From the NCBI GenBank assembly GCA_030272585.1, contig BSYQ01000015.1:558001-622000 (forward strand): DNA of 64,000 nt, written 5' to 3'. Below the pieces are notes generated by a model. That model made no database searches and was not told where the DNA came from. It worked only from the letters and a program-made list of their open reading frames with translations. A program made the translations under genes and the position numbers. This document shows, piece by piece, positions 1 through 10,952 of the stretch (within the stretch, counting starts at the first letter, position 1; every line of letters starts with the position of its first letter). The stretch is from Bryopsis sp. KO-2023. Taxonomy: Eukaryota; Chlorophyta; Ulvophyceae; Bryopsidales; Bryopsidaceae.

Positions 1-244
1 ATATCTTTTCCATTCATGGGCAGAATGACAGAATGGACTGCCTGGAAGGCTCGATTCCTCCACGCGTGCAGCACGTGGCATGCGGAATTGACGCCTTGTC
101 CACTGACGACAGTGGTTTTCAAAAAACCATCCACTCGCCACGGCAGTTTTGTGTGAAAAAAAGAGAAGAAAAAAACCCGAGTGACGGAGAAAAAAAAAGA
201 CGTTGGGTTTGGTGGTCCGTGGGGAGTCTCGGCGATATTCGGAG

Positions 245-2567
245 ATGGCGCTCACCTCCAGCAGTGTGAAGCTCGTATTGCATTGTGGCGCGACGGGGAG
301 CCGGACTGGCTACGGCTTCGGACGACCCCTGTTGGTGTCCAAACAGTGTCTACGGAAATTCGTCGGCTGCATTTCTGACGCAGGCGTCCGACTCGCGGTT
401 TTGCCATCCTCGTTTGGGGAGCGTTGCGACGGTCGAAAGAGCAGGCAGCCTTTCGTGGTCCATGCGTCGGGGAACGGTCGAGATTACGGATTCAACTCGG
501 AAGAGTATGTGGAGGCAAAAATAGAAGCTGGTGCGTTTTGAGGCCAAAAATAACAGAAGAAAAAAGTGGAGCTCTCCTCGCAATGGAACGGGATTTCCTG
601 TTCGGAGTGTTTTTTTTTTTGTCGCTTGTTCGGGAATAACCCTTCGGCATCTCGTTGACCCTTTGCAGTTCGCCACACTGACGCGTATGGTCACGTGATT
701 TATCTCAAGCTTCGAGATGAGACCGAGTCGCGCCTCCCAGTGTATATAGGTGAGCGGATCGCTGGCCTTCGCAGCTTGGGTTCGGTTGACTTTGGGCGTC
801 GTGGTGACAAAGTGAGAAAAAAGTTAGATTTTTTTTTTGCTGTCCAGGGAGTTTCGAGTGTGCTGCGTTGGTCAAAGAAATCAACAAGAAACCCACGGTA
901 GGTTCCCCCGAAGAGCGGTCTCCGTTTTGTTTTTACTGGGCGAGTGTTTTGGGAAAGAAATAACACACTGTTTTATTTCCCTGATGGACAGGTTCGACCG
1001 ATGACACACGATCTCATGAAAAACTCCCTGGTCCTCCTGGGCTACAAGGTAAGGTGGCGCTCGGAAACTCATACGTCCACTGTTTGGATGCAGCTTTAAC
1101 CGGAGCAGTCGCTTTCACTGAACTCACGCCAATCACCCCATGCTGTTGGGCTTCAGACGCGACGAAAAACACAACCTCCTTGCAATTTTAGCCCCATTCC
1201 TAGGTCGTTTTGGGGGTGGGTTCGCGTTCGGTAGCCTGCCAGCGACTCTCGACACCGCTACAGTTTTTGGAAGGAACGTTTTTTTGCTGGAAAGCGTCAC
1301 AGAAACCCAGTGCGACGTCCGTGTGAGAACTTTTTTTTTACTCAGCGGACGTAATCGATTTATTCCCGTCGCAGGTTAGCAGGGTAATGGTCACCGCCTT
1401 GGTGGGCAACACGTACCATGCGAGGATTGTTTATCGAAGGTCGATTGGGAACGAAGAAGAGGAAGTCGATGTCGACGCCAGACCCTCCGACGCGTTCAAC
1501 CTGGCGGTGCGCTTCGACGCGCCCATGTTCGTGAACAAGAGCATTGCTGACAGAATGGCCCACTCCATGCAAACGCTGGAAAAAGAGTCCAGCAACGAAG
1601 TGGTTCAAAGCTGCAGAGACGAAGTGCTTCACCACAAAGACCCCACCGTGATGCTGAAACTTCAGCTTCAAATGGCAATCGCTGAAGAGCGATACATCGA
1701 AGCAGCAAAGTATGTATTGTTTTACTTGTGTTATCTTGACATATCTTTCTGAGGAAAGCCGGGTTTGTTTTTGTCTTCCCCTCCCCCCCCCAAAAAAAAA
1801 ATAAAAAAATAACTAGATAAATAAATGAAGAATTTTCCCTATGATTTCAACCTTGAGGGCACCATCTGCCACCGTATGAAAAAGTGTGAGACATCCACAT
1901 CCATCATGTGAAATCAGATGAAAAAGTGTGAGACATCAAGTGGAATGCAAACCAAACATGAGGTTGTTTCAAAGGAGATGCACTTTTTCCTTTTCCCGGT
2001 TTGATGGCACAAACATTAATGGTGGGGATATTTTTTTTTGGTACAGGTTACGAGATGTGATTGACAAAATGCTGTCGACAGACAGGGCGCTTGGATTAGT
2101 CGTTGCTCTGGAAAGTGCCCTGGATGGAAACAGATATGAAGTGAGTGTCGCTTTCTTTTGAAAAGCATGATCAAGCCCTGTGGAACCCCACATCATAGAA
2201 CTGTAAATTCTTAGAATGAGCAACCCCCGCCCCCCCCCCCCCCCCCAAAAAAAAAAGAGTAAGAAACGAAGAGGAAAGTATTTGGATGGGATAATTATTT
2301 TTTTTAATATATATATATTTTTTTTGGGGGGGAAGGGGTGAGTATTACATCAACACAGCTGAGTATTACTCAATATATCTGGATTGCGATTTGAAGTCCA
2401 GCTTTCATGGGTTTTTATTCTCTTCAAACCACTGATGGATTCATCGGATTAAATTGAAATAACTTGTGAGTGAACGGTGTGTCTTCCAGGAAGCTGCATT
2501 TTTGAGGGACGAGTTGCGGAAATTGCGAGCAGAGAAATTGAGGGGTGGCCAAAGTCAAGCCTCTTGA
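245..2567 (+). CDS. Bifunctional nuclease (BFN/DUF151) domain + UVR motif protein, probably organelle-targeted
   Basis: Seven exons fit in phase: 245-530, 669-749, 848-897, 992-1048, 1375-1709, 2047-2140 and 2490-2567, giving about 326 aa. The BFN domain runs from about residue 100 (YLKLRDETESRLPVYIG, then RPMTHDLMKNSL, then VTALVGNTYHARIVY) to about 215. It is followed by a UVR (UvrB/UvrC-type) motif (LKLQLQMAIAEERYIEAAKL...) and a second UVR-like helix pair at the C terminus (EAAFLRDELRKL). This BFN+UVR order is that of the plant BBD nucleases (established family knowledge), which are reported to degrade RNA and DNA. The first ~70 residues are rich in Ser, Arg and hydrophobic residues with few acidic ones and end near FVVHAS, which reads like a plastid or mitochondrial transit peptide (inference). 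The start ATG at 245 is the first in-frame ATG; 5' noncoding exons cannot be excluded. Introns are 94-349 bp. Confidence 0.82.
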
Positions 2568-4649
2568 CTTTTTTTTGGTGTTTTTTTTCTTTCTTTCTTT
2601 TTCCCTAAACTTCTCTGGCATGGAAGTGATTAAAAAAAACTTTGAAAAAAAAGGAATTTCCTCAGAAAAAAGGAGCAAGAAATGAGTTAAAAAGGGGAGG
2701 AAGAAAGAAAGAAAGGAATCTTCCCCAGTGCTGTCTGTCTGCCATGAGAGCAAGAAAAAGAGAAGAAAAAAAAAACTTCGTAAAAGAAGGTACTGTGTAT
2801 TTGTTTTTGAACCCTTGATATGTGGTGGTAGTTATAGAGCTTTTTCCACAAAAGAAAAAGGAGGAGAGAAAAAAAAAGAAAGAAAGAAAGAAAAACAATT
2901 GGCTTTTGTTGTTTTTTGGGAAATTATCAGAAGAACGGGATTGAAGGTAGGAAAGGAAAAAAATTCCCGCGATGGTAAAGAAATGGGGGGGGGGAAAAGA
3001 CGAAAAGAAAAATTGAGATGCCTAAGTAAAAAGATATGATTTTCGAATGTATACTAATTTGCCGCAAGGGTTTTGTTTTTGGTTTGGGTTTTTTGTTTTT
3101 TTTTTGTTTTTGTCTCTGCGCTTTGTACGTGTTGTAACTATGATATAATTTTAGAATCGGGGGTGTCATTCCCTGTCAAAAAAAAAGGAAAGAAAAACAA
3201 GAAGGAATATCAACCAAAAGGAGGACACCAAACAAAAAAGAAAAGAGAAAGAATATTATAATACATGAATTCCAGCGTTTTTTTTTGAGAAGAGAGGGGA
3301 GGGGGGAGGATTGGATGATGGATGGGTCAGTCAAAGAAGGTGGAAAAAAAACAACAAAAAACAGAATGGAATGAGGGAAAAAGATGGTGCAATTTTATTT
3401 TTTTTTCCAGTACAAGGAGGAGAGAATCTTTTCCAGAAAAGGGGTGAGGAAAAAAATTATGAGATAGAAGCGGGAGGGGTTTGTAACAAGGGAAAGAAAG
3501 ATGTGGAAAAAAAAAGGGGGGGTAAGTGACGACTGCAAAAGGGGGTGCACGGTGCTTGATTATTATTTTTTTTCTTTCATTTTTTTTTTGTGGGTTGATA
3601 TGTATGGGTGTGAAAAAAGATTCTCGTGTTAAATTGCACTGTTTCATTGGGGTGTGCTTGCATTGAGCCCCTCTCTTTTGGGTAAGAACAATTTGTCAAG
3701 TTGTAAAAGCAAACGGAGTCTGGTGTGTGTGTGTGATATTGCTGGAAGTGTGGTTTTTTTTCCCTTTCTCTTTTTTTATTCCATTTTCCTCCTCCTCCTG
3801 GAAGTAACCCCCCGACCTGAAAAAAAAAGAAAGAAAAAAATACTGCGAAAGAGAAGAAGCATGTCCAAGAAACTAGCAGGGACCTGTGTGTAGCATAGAG
3901 TAGAACAAAAAAAAAATGAAAAGAGAAGAAAATTATTAAAGCTTGGTTTGGTGTGCGGCTGTGTGCATCTCTCTGGTATCTGTGGTTTTTTTGCTGTTTT
4001 TTTTTGTCTCTGTTTCTTGAAGTTTTGGGGATTTTTTTTTGCCTTTGAAAGAAAGGAGGAGAGGAAGCATAGATATTCAATCTTGTCTTTCAAGGGTGAT
4101 GTAGAAACTCTACGAGAATTTCATGTCAAACAGAAAACACCAGGTTCATGGGGGGACTGACATATATATGTTCGAGGTTGATATGTAGTCGATGTGACGG
4201 GAAAGGAAAAAAAGGGGGGGGGGTTGTGAAGAGAATTTTGTGGGGCTGAATTAACAGTTGAAAGAGGAGAAGAAAGACATACCTCCACTCAGGTATATTT
4301 TGAACAGTCTATGAGGGAGGGGAGGTATTGCTGTTTCAGAAAAAAAAATAAAAGAAAAAAAAAGGAATGCATGTGGGATGAGGGAAGAATCTACACCACA
4401 GAAAGCAGACAAATCTTTGGTTACTAAGGGGCAGCACCTGAAAACAGGAAAAGACACTTGAATAGCACTCATGTTTGGTAGAGTTTTTCTTTTTTTTCTT
4501 TTCTCCTTGAGAGGGTGGTGGGGGCAACGTGGTGAAATGTGAGAGGATATTTGTTTCGTGTTTTTTTTTTTCTTGGTTTTGTTTGAGAAAGAAGGAAAGT
4601 GTTGTCTGTTCAGAAATGGGGTTTTCTGTGCCGGGTAGCAATGTTGCCG
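2568..4649. other. Intergenic, homopolymer-rich, no supported gene
   Basis: Downstream of the nuclease gene. It is almost entirely A/T runs, (GAAA)n/(CTTT)n tracts and G-runs. Every open frame here is low-complexity Lys/Phe-rich sequence with no domain. I see no RNA gene or repeat family. Confidence 0.7.
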
Positions 4650-5760
4650 AAAGACAGGTATGAGCTAACATTCAAAGAAGAAATGGGTTGCCATGTGGCA
4701 AAATTCAATGCTCTGTGGCTGGCAACTAATGAAATGCTGTATCGTGGGATTTGATGTTCCCCTTTGTAATCTATTCTATGACATGTTGGTTTCCCTCTCA
4801 TCTATAAAGCACTTTTTTCCTTATCTTTTTCTGGCGGATCAGTTGTCAGAGAAAGGCTCCGACTGGTCCATAAAATGAATGCATTGCATTCGCACATGTA
4901 CAGTGGCTACATTTCACCTGGTTATCTCACTAATTCGAAAGTAGAAATCATAGGAAGAGATCGAAAACTTGAGTCCACTGTTCAAATCATGATTCTGCAA
5001 GAACCCAGGAAAGAATTGGCTGAAAAAAAAAGGAAAGTGAGGGACCCTTGTAGGTTTTGGTTTGGGCTTGCCAGTTGCTCTTCTCTAGCTGACAGACTAG
5101 GGCTGAACAAATGAAAAACAAGGAAAAGCACAAGCAGGGCCAATATTGGAGAGCATTTTAGGACCTTCCGACCCCATGACAGCATCATGCCATTCACCAC
5201 ACATTATATGGGACCTGTCTCTGGCTTGGCCTTCAAAGGTTTTGTTGGTGAAGTGAAACAGATCCCTGCTTTGAAGAAAGCAACTCTGTACAAGCTATTC
5301 CGGAACAAAAAGTGCTCTTTGCTAGAATTCGTTTAGATAAGGCTATTATGAGATGCAATGCACATAAAGACATGCACATGTTCCGACAAGATCTCATCTG
5401 CTGCGCATGTGGAAAGTTTTAGACACCCCCCCCCCCCTTTACTTTGGATGATGTTGGAGTGATGATCGGCCCCAGAAGCATTGTTGTTAAATATTATGAA
5501 GGATAAATCTTCAGAATTTTAAGAGTCCAATGCCTGAAATAGAAGCATGACTGTGTGGATGAAATAGCATTGCACACATCCTGATAACCCCCACCACCGC
5601 ACAGTTTCTTGTGTATTGCTGCTGAGCAAAAGGATGCCAAGTTCTACTTGAAATTGGTCAAGCAGCTGTCCAGTTTTGTGGCAGTGGGCGGTGAATTCAT
5701 GTATCTCCAAGGGGAGTCTGACTTTATGCAGATGCTCTGAAGAGGGTCTTGTCGCAAGTA
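4650..5760 (+). pseudogene. Decayed protein-coding-like stretch, unidentified
   Basis: Unlike its low-complexity surroundings, this stretch translates into several blocks of normal amino-acid composition that switch frame and are broken by stops. One begins YELTFKEEMGCHVAKFNALW near 4655, one with MNALHSHMYSGYISPGY near 4875, one with EHFRTFRPHDSIMPFTTHYM near 5151 ending in a stop at about 5335, one with LDKAIMRCNAHKDMHMF near 5335 in another frame, and one with AEQKDAKFYLKLVKQLSSF near 5623. The order of blocks on one strand suggests a single old gene or transposon gene disrupted by frameshifts. I do not recognise the family. Confidence 0.3.
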
Positions 5761-6378
5761 GCAACAGGCCATCCTCAACTCAGGAGGAAAGGTCCAAAAA
5801 GAAATTGAAGGCACACAGAGCAGCGGTGCACCACTTTTCTTTTTTCATAAACGAATAGAGGAAGCTTCATGATCTCAAAAGCATTTCAGAAAGGCCATGT
5901 TGGACATGGTGGGTTGAACACCCCACCTCCTCCACACCCACACACCAAAGTGCATCTGTATTTTCCAAAATTATGATCAATTAAATCAGAGGAAAGGAAT
6001 TCTTTTGGGGGATTTGAACCCTTTGGTCACTTTGGGGTGTTCTGGCTTCCCTGTCGTACGAAAGAATTGTCATTCGGCCTTGGGGACAGTTGTAAAAATA
6101 GACGCCTCCCTCCCATCATCGATTGTCAACTTCAGCAAATTATGATAAGAATAGCCTGACACCCAACACAAATTTATCCTCGCAGTGGGTTTGGCGCTTT
6201 CGCGACAAGAGGTTGCTGTGTTAATTGGGAAAGTTTTGGACCCTTTTTCTTGAAATTTTGGTTTCGCAGCACTGCTTGCGCGCATCTTTTCCGTAAGTGG
6301 ATATATATTCGTTCACTGGACTCTTATTCTGAGACGAAGGAATAGAAGCAATAGGAGAGGAAAAAAACGATTGGGAGC
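5761..6378. other. Intergenic leader of the VHS-GAT gene
   Basis: No coding potential recognised. The last ~80 bases before the ATG at 6379 are purine-rich and lack in-frame upstream ATGs that would extend the protein. Confidence 0.5.
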
Positions 6379-7848
6379 ATGGACAGCAGAAGGAGCTTCA
6401 AGGACCGTCTCCGGGAAACTACGGAAAAGCTGAAAAACTTTTCGGTCACGGACCCTTTCGAGAAAAAGATAAACGACTTGGTGTTGCGAGCGACGTCGGA
6501 AATGTGGATAAACCCTGACTGGAGCATCAACATGGAGCTGGTGGACTTGATCAACACCAACCAAGGGGACGCGACCTACGAAAAAGTTTTCCGATGTCTA
6601 CGTAGGAGGCTGGGCAACAGGGATCCCAAGGTGCAACTGTTTACTTTGACGCTGCTCGAGACGTGCGTGAAAAACTGTGGAGCCAGTTTCCAGAGCGCGT
6701 TGGCGGAGTCGGATGTTTGGGCTGACGTTTCCGTGATGCCGGAACCCGCACGGCGTAACGAGCTGCAGGTCGTGGATAAGGTTTTGCTCATGGTGGAGGA
6801 CTTCGCGCGGACCTTGAGACCGCACAAGTTTCAGAAAGCATACGTCGAATTGCAGGCGTCGGGGGTTAGATTTCCGGAGCGACCTGCGGAGGAAGTTGGA
6901 GCTGGGATGGTGGTGGAACCCACGCCCGCCGGGATACAGGGTGACCAAGGGGTCTCAGGGCTGAGCGAAGCCGATCAAGCAGCGGTTCAAGAGGCGTTGC
7001 GGGATCTTGAGCAGCAATCTCGACGCGCCCCACCGAGAACCACACCCGCAGCAGCACCCATGGATACGACGACCGCGACGCCTGAACAAATTGAAAAGAT
7101 CAAGGCAGATCTCGGGACTGCCAGAAACAGCGTGGATCTGTTAAGGGACACCTTGAGCACGATTCCCGCTGATCAACCGGGTCAAGTTGGGCAGGATTTT
7201 ATCAAGGAGCTGGCAGAGCAGTGCAATGGCATGAAACCCAGGGTGGGGCTCCTGATTGAGCAAACTGACGTGGAGGAAACCGTTATGGTGGAAGCGCTTG
7301 CACTGTACGAAGCTTTGGAAATAACTTTAATGAACTATGATGAAATGCTGGCTCGAGCAGCAGCGGGTCCTGGGCAAGAGGAGCCTCGTTTGCCCACATC
7401 CACTGGGGTCATGAATGCTGAACCTGATCTGTTGGGCCGACTGGATTCGGAGGATGCAGAACCCACTCTAGTGTCGAATAGAAGGGATGGAGCTGGGGGG
7501 GAAGCTTCCCCCCAGCCCCAAACTCAACCTGCCAACCAAGGCAATCCGTTCGATTTCCTTGGAGCTGTGGATCAGCAACCAGCAGCCCAAAAGCCGGCAG
7601 CAGATGCATTTTCAGAGCTGGCCGCTGCGAAAAATGGGACGACGGATGCGTTTGATGCTTTGGTTACTGAAAGGGACCGGAACAGTGCTAGAGGGTCTGG
7701 ATCAGAAAATGCTAGGTCAAACCCCACGAGCCCAGTCTCCGGTCAAAGCCAACCTACAGTCCTTTCGCCCCCTCCCCCTCCCCCTCCCCCAGCTGCAGCT
7801 CAACCAGGGAGTAACCAGGATGACCAGGTGGACCTGATTTCGTTCTGA
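6379..7848 (+). CDS. VHS-GAT domain adaptor (TOM1/TOL-like) for ubiquitinated endosomal cargo
   Basis: Single exon, 489 aa. Residues ~25-160 form a VHS domain (FEKKINDLVLRATSEM, then ELVDLINTNQGDATYEKVFRCLRRRLGNRDPKVQLFTLTLLETCVKNCG). Residues ~235-325 form a GAT three-helix bundle (EQIEKIKADLGTARNSVDLL ... YEALEITLMNYDEML). The C-terminal half is disordered and Gln/Pro/Ala-rich, with an NPF motif (389-391, EH-domain ligand), DAF-containing repeats near 409 and 423, an eight-proline run near 464-471, and a C-terminal DLISF that resembles a clathrin-box-like peptide. This is the layout of TOM1/TOL proteins, which act as early ubiquitin-sorting adaptors at endosomes (family knowledge). It has no FYVE or GAE domain, so it is not Hrs or GGA. 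An AATAAA lies at 8106-8111. Confidence 0.9.
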   Translation: MDSRRSFKDRLRETTEKLKNFSVTDPFEKKINDLVLRATSEMWINPDWSINMELVDLINTNQGDATYEKVFRCLRRRLGNRDPKVQLFTLTLLETCVKNCGASFQSALAESDVWADVSVMPEPARRNELQVVDKVLLMVEDFARTLRPHKFQKAYVELQASGVRFPERPAEEVGAGMVVEPTPAGIQGDQGVSGLSEADQAAVQEALRDLEQQSRRAPPRTTPAAAPMDTTTATPEQIEKIKADLGTARNSVDLLRDTLSTIPADQPGQVGQDFIKELAEQCNGMKPRVGLLIEQTDVEETVMVEALALYEALEITLMNYDEMLARAAAGPGQEEPRLPTSTGVMNAEPDLLGRLDSEDAEPTLVSNRRDGAGGEASPQPQTQPANQGNPFDFLGAVDQQPAAQKPAADAFSELAAAKNGTTDAFDALVTERDRNSARGSGSENARSNPTSPVSGQSQPTVLSPPPPPPPPAAAQPGSNQDDQVDLISF

Positions 7849-8105
7849 TTCCAGAATTTGCAGAAGGAGCCCATCTTTTTTCTCCTGATGGTCGATTATC
7901 GAGCAACAGAATGAAAAGAACGGGCTGTGGGGGGAAATATGTACATGATTGAACACTTTCGTGCAGAGCTCATGTTTTTTAATTCATTTTTTGTGTATGT
8001 TTTCACTTTCAAAGAAATTATGGGATCGAATTAGGGGGGGTGTTGGGAGGTGTAATTTCTTTGGGTGCGTGTTAGTCTGCATCCAACTGTTTGATTTTAT
8101 TCCTC

Positions 8106-8111
8106 AATAAA
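8106..8111 (+). terminator. Candidate polyadenylation signal AATAAA for the VHS-GAT gene
   Basis: Canonical hexamer about 260 bases after the stop codon, in a T/G-rich context. Confidence 0.45.
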
Positions 8112-8969
8112 ATGGGGGAGTTTGGTCAACACCCTGACCGTTCGGTAAGTCTTCATGGGGATGCTGTCGCTGTTATTTGGATTTGGACCTAGGGCCATGA
8201 GAACTCAGTTTTCAAAGGAAAGGGGAAAGTGGTGGCAATATAACAATTTAAAAAAAGAGGGAGTGGGGGGGGGGAGAGGAAGGGGTAAACGACAGTCCAA
8301 TGCTTTGCATGTCGGTGCTGGGTCTAACCAGAGAAAACTTCACTTTTGAGGGGGTAAAGCTTTGTCGAATTTATTGTTGGGGCTGAAGACTGTCTGTGAG
8401 TTCAGATTTGATTTTGGGGGTCGTTTTGGAGACGAAACTGGAATGGTTGTTTTGCCTTCTATGGTAGGATGCAGCCGATAACAAAATCGAGCAAAGAATT
8501 GAGAAAAAGGATGCTTATTATGTTATTACCTTTTGAGGGGGGTAGAGGGAAGGGGGGGGGGGGTCGTGTACGTGGTATCAAGTTAGACAGTGACGATTGG
8601 GCGTGATCTGCTGGGTCATTGGTCATAGCCATGGTTGGATTGGGCAGGAAAACTCAGCTGTCAGACCCACCAACCAGTCTGTGGAAGAACATTCGCATGC
8701 ACCTTGTAAAAAATCTTATATCTTGTTTCATTGGATTACATTGTTGGGACAGTGAGACATGAGAATGCCGGCAGTTCTAAAGAAGCACTTGTTATTGATT
8801 CCTGGTGACTAAATCGATCAAAAATGATATTGAGACGGCTGAAATCAAATATGTACATGACAGTGGAGCAAGCAACATTAAATAACATTGTGGAGAAGAT
8901 GTTAGTCGGCCGAAATTGACACCCAGCACAGAAGGTTTAAGACATGAAGATTCAAAGGAGCAGGAATTG

Positions 8970-8998
8970 CTGGTCATGTTGCATTGCAACATGACCAG
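8970..8998. repeat. Perfect 29-nt palindrome
   Basis: Two 14-base arms (first arm CTGGTCATGTTGCA) around a single T; all 14 pairs match. No function assigned. Confidence 0.7.
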
Positions 8999-9744
8999 AG
9001 GTTTGTCAATTAGGATCAAGATTCGAAGGACCTGCAAAGAGAGGGTGCTGTGGTTGGAGTGGAAATTGAATGATGCGATGTTTTTTTCTGTTGGGCTGTG
9101 GGTGTTTTGGAGAGGGAGGTCGGAAGGTCTGTAGGTAGCTTTGTCTTTAGAGAAGTGGACAAAAACAGAAAAGAGAGGAAAGAGGGGGAGGGGGGGGGGG
9201 CGGCGGGGGCGAGGCTTCGGACTGCTAGAGGTTTTAGTCCCAGTCTGATGCGCATCTGATACGCATGCGTCGATGGCGATCATCCATAAACGTTTCCAGG
9301 TGGCACCTGTAGAAGATATGTTTTACAGCACCGAGCGGGTTCAACTTCCACCGAACGTTATCTGTCTTGAGTCGTGACTCCCTCACCTAGCGTAAAAATC
9401 CAAATAACGGCGCGTTCGACGCCAGGGGTAGCAACGTTTTTTCGAAAGCATGCATGGTATTTGGAAGTGGAGGGCTTCTACAGAAACGGAGAAGCGAAAA
9501 ATCGTCGTTCTTGGGAATTGATGCGACGCATGATGGCACGTTGCGTGGCCTCCTCCAGGATCCACCACGTTGGGTGCTGTCCACCCACTATTTGAATCGC
9601 AGCGAGCTGAGTTTTGGTCAGAAAAAGAAAAGTCTCGCAGACGCCGATCAGAAAAAAGGCAAAAAGCCTGAGCAATAGAATTTCTTACAGACTCTTGCCA
9701 CCTCTTCTTTCGATCTTTGCTTCTTTCGACAGTGTATCGAAACC

Positions 9745-10952
9745 ATGAAGTTCATGCTCGCAGCTGTTTTTGCCCTTGGTCTCACCGCGATGGTCGCGGC
9801 AGCTGAGGGTAAGGGGGAAAGTTTCCCCGGGAAACAAATCTCGAGTGTCCCTGGAGCTGTTTTCTTTTTCAATGAATGGTGCAGCAGATCTGCTGCTGTT
9901 CTAGAACAATAACAGTAACATGGGGTTTTGCTTGATCAGATCGCCGATTGTTGGGCAGCTCGGCTCACAAGTGCGGTAAGGGCTTTCTGCAGCAGCTTTT
10001 GGGATTGCGATGCGCTTGGGGTTTGCGCTGACGGCGGCCCCTGTGTGTGTGGTTGCAGAGCCAAAATGTCACACCACGTACGAAGACAAGTGCAGCGATG
10101 TTCCAAAGGAAGTGTGCAAGGATGTGCCCAAACAGAAATGCGACAAGATTTCAAAGGACGAGTGCAAGCAGGTGCCCTTCGAGAAGTGCCACCCTGAGTA
10201 TGAAAAGAAGTGCGCGCAAGTTCCAGAGGAGGTACGTCATGCTGCGTGCTCTGGCGGCGCTGGATCGATTGCTGGGTTTTTTTTGTCGGCGTGCTCGAGA
10301 TTTCGTTGCGTGTGGCGTCTGCAGGTTTGTGACAAGGTGAAAAAGGAGAACTGCAAGGAGGTACCTCACAAAACCTGCAAGGATGTGCCGAACAAGGTTT
10401 GCAAAAAGGTCCCACACGCGGCTTGCAAGAAGGGGTCTAAGAAAAAGTGCTGGCCCGGAAAGAAGGTAAGGGTGCTCTCCTCCGCTACAGCAGATACGCT
10501 TCCCCTTGATTGTGTTCGTGGCGACTCGTCGCTGATGTTTTTCATTGAGTGCGTTTCTCATTTGGCAGGTTTGCGATCACTATGGGAAGTGCCACACCAC
10601 GGCAGAAACCTGCAAATACATCCCATCTGTGGACTGCGACGTTGCGCACAAGGAGGAGTGCAAGACTGAATACAAAAACGAGTGCGATACGTCGTATGTG
10701 GAGAAGTGCACTCCTTACTACGACGATGTCTGCAAGACGGTCTACAAGGATGTGTGCAAAGACGTCAAGACGGACGTCTGTAAGACTGAGTACAAGGATG
10801 AGTGCAAGAAGGTGTACGACGACGTCTGCAAGACTGTCTATGAGAAGGAGTGCAAAACCTCCTACACCAAGGAGTGCAAAAAGACTCCCCAGAGGAAATG
10901 TGATAAATCTTGCACAAGCAAGGTCCGCATCTCTGGAAGTTATCATGGTTAA
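9745..10952 (+). CDS. Secreted protein of tandem Cx7C repeats
   Basis: Five exons in phase: 9745-9808, 9940-9975, 10059-10231, 10325-10465 and 10569-10952, about 265 aa. Residues 1-20 are a clear signal peptide (MKFMLAAVFALGLTAMVAAA). The mature part is almost wholly a run of eight-residue units beginning with Cys (for example CSDVPKEV, CKDVPKQK, CKTVYKDV), so Cys recurs every eight residues with Lys/Asp/Glu between. The pattern falls into a Val-Pro class (exons 3-4) and a Tyr class (exon 5). Exons 3, 4 and 5 join between codons, so units could be duplicated as exons. Likely extracellular and disulphide-linked, possibly matrix or surface protein (inference). I know no named family for it; similar Cx7C strings exist in secreted proteins of invertebrates and protists. 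Confidence 0.75.

Larger units (their letters stand above)
7849..9744. other. Intergenic between VHS-GAT and Cx7C genes
   Basis: Contains the 3' region of the VHS-GAT gene (AATAAA 8106-8111), G-runs and a perfect 29-nt palindrome (8970-8998). The minus-strand open frame at 8792-9283 is low complexity with no recognisable domain and is not called. Confidence 0.6.

Noticed and set aside
3577-4080. 167-codon minus-strand frame
   Set aside because: Derived from A/T homopolymers; Phe/Lys/Arg runs only.
8792-9283. 163-codon minus-strand frame
   Set aside because: Low-complexity Pro/Ser/Leu sequence without motif; no splice or start support.
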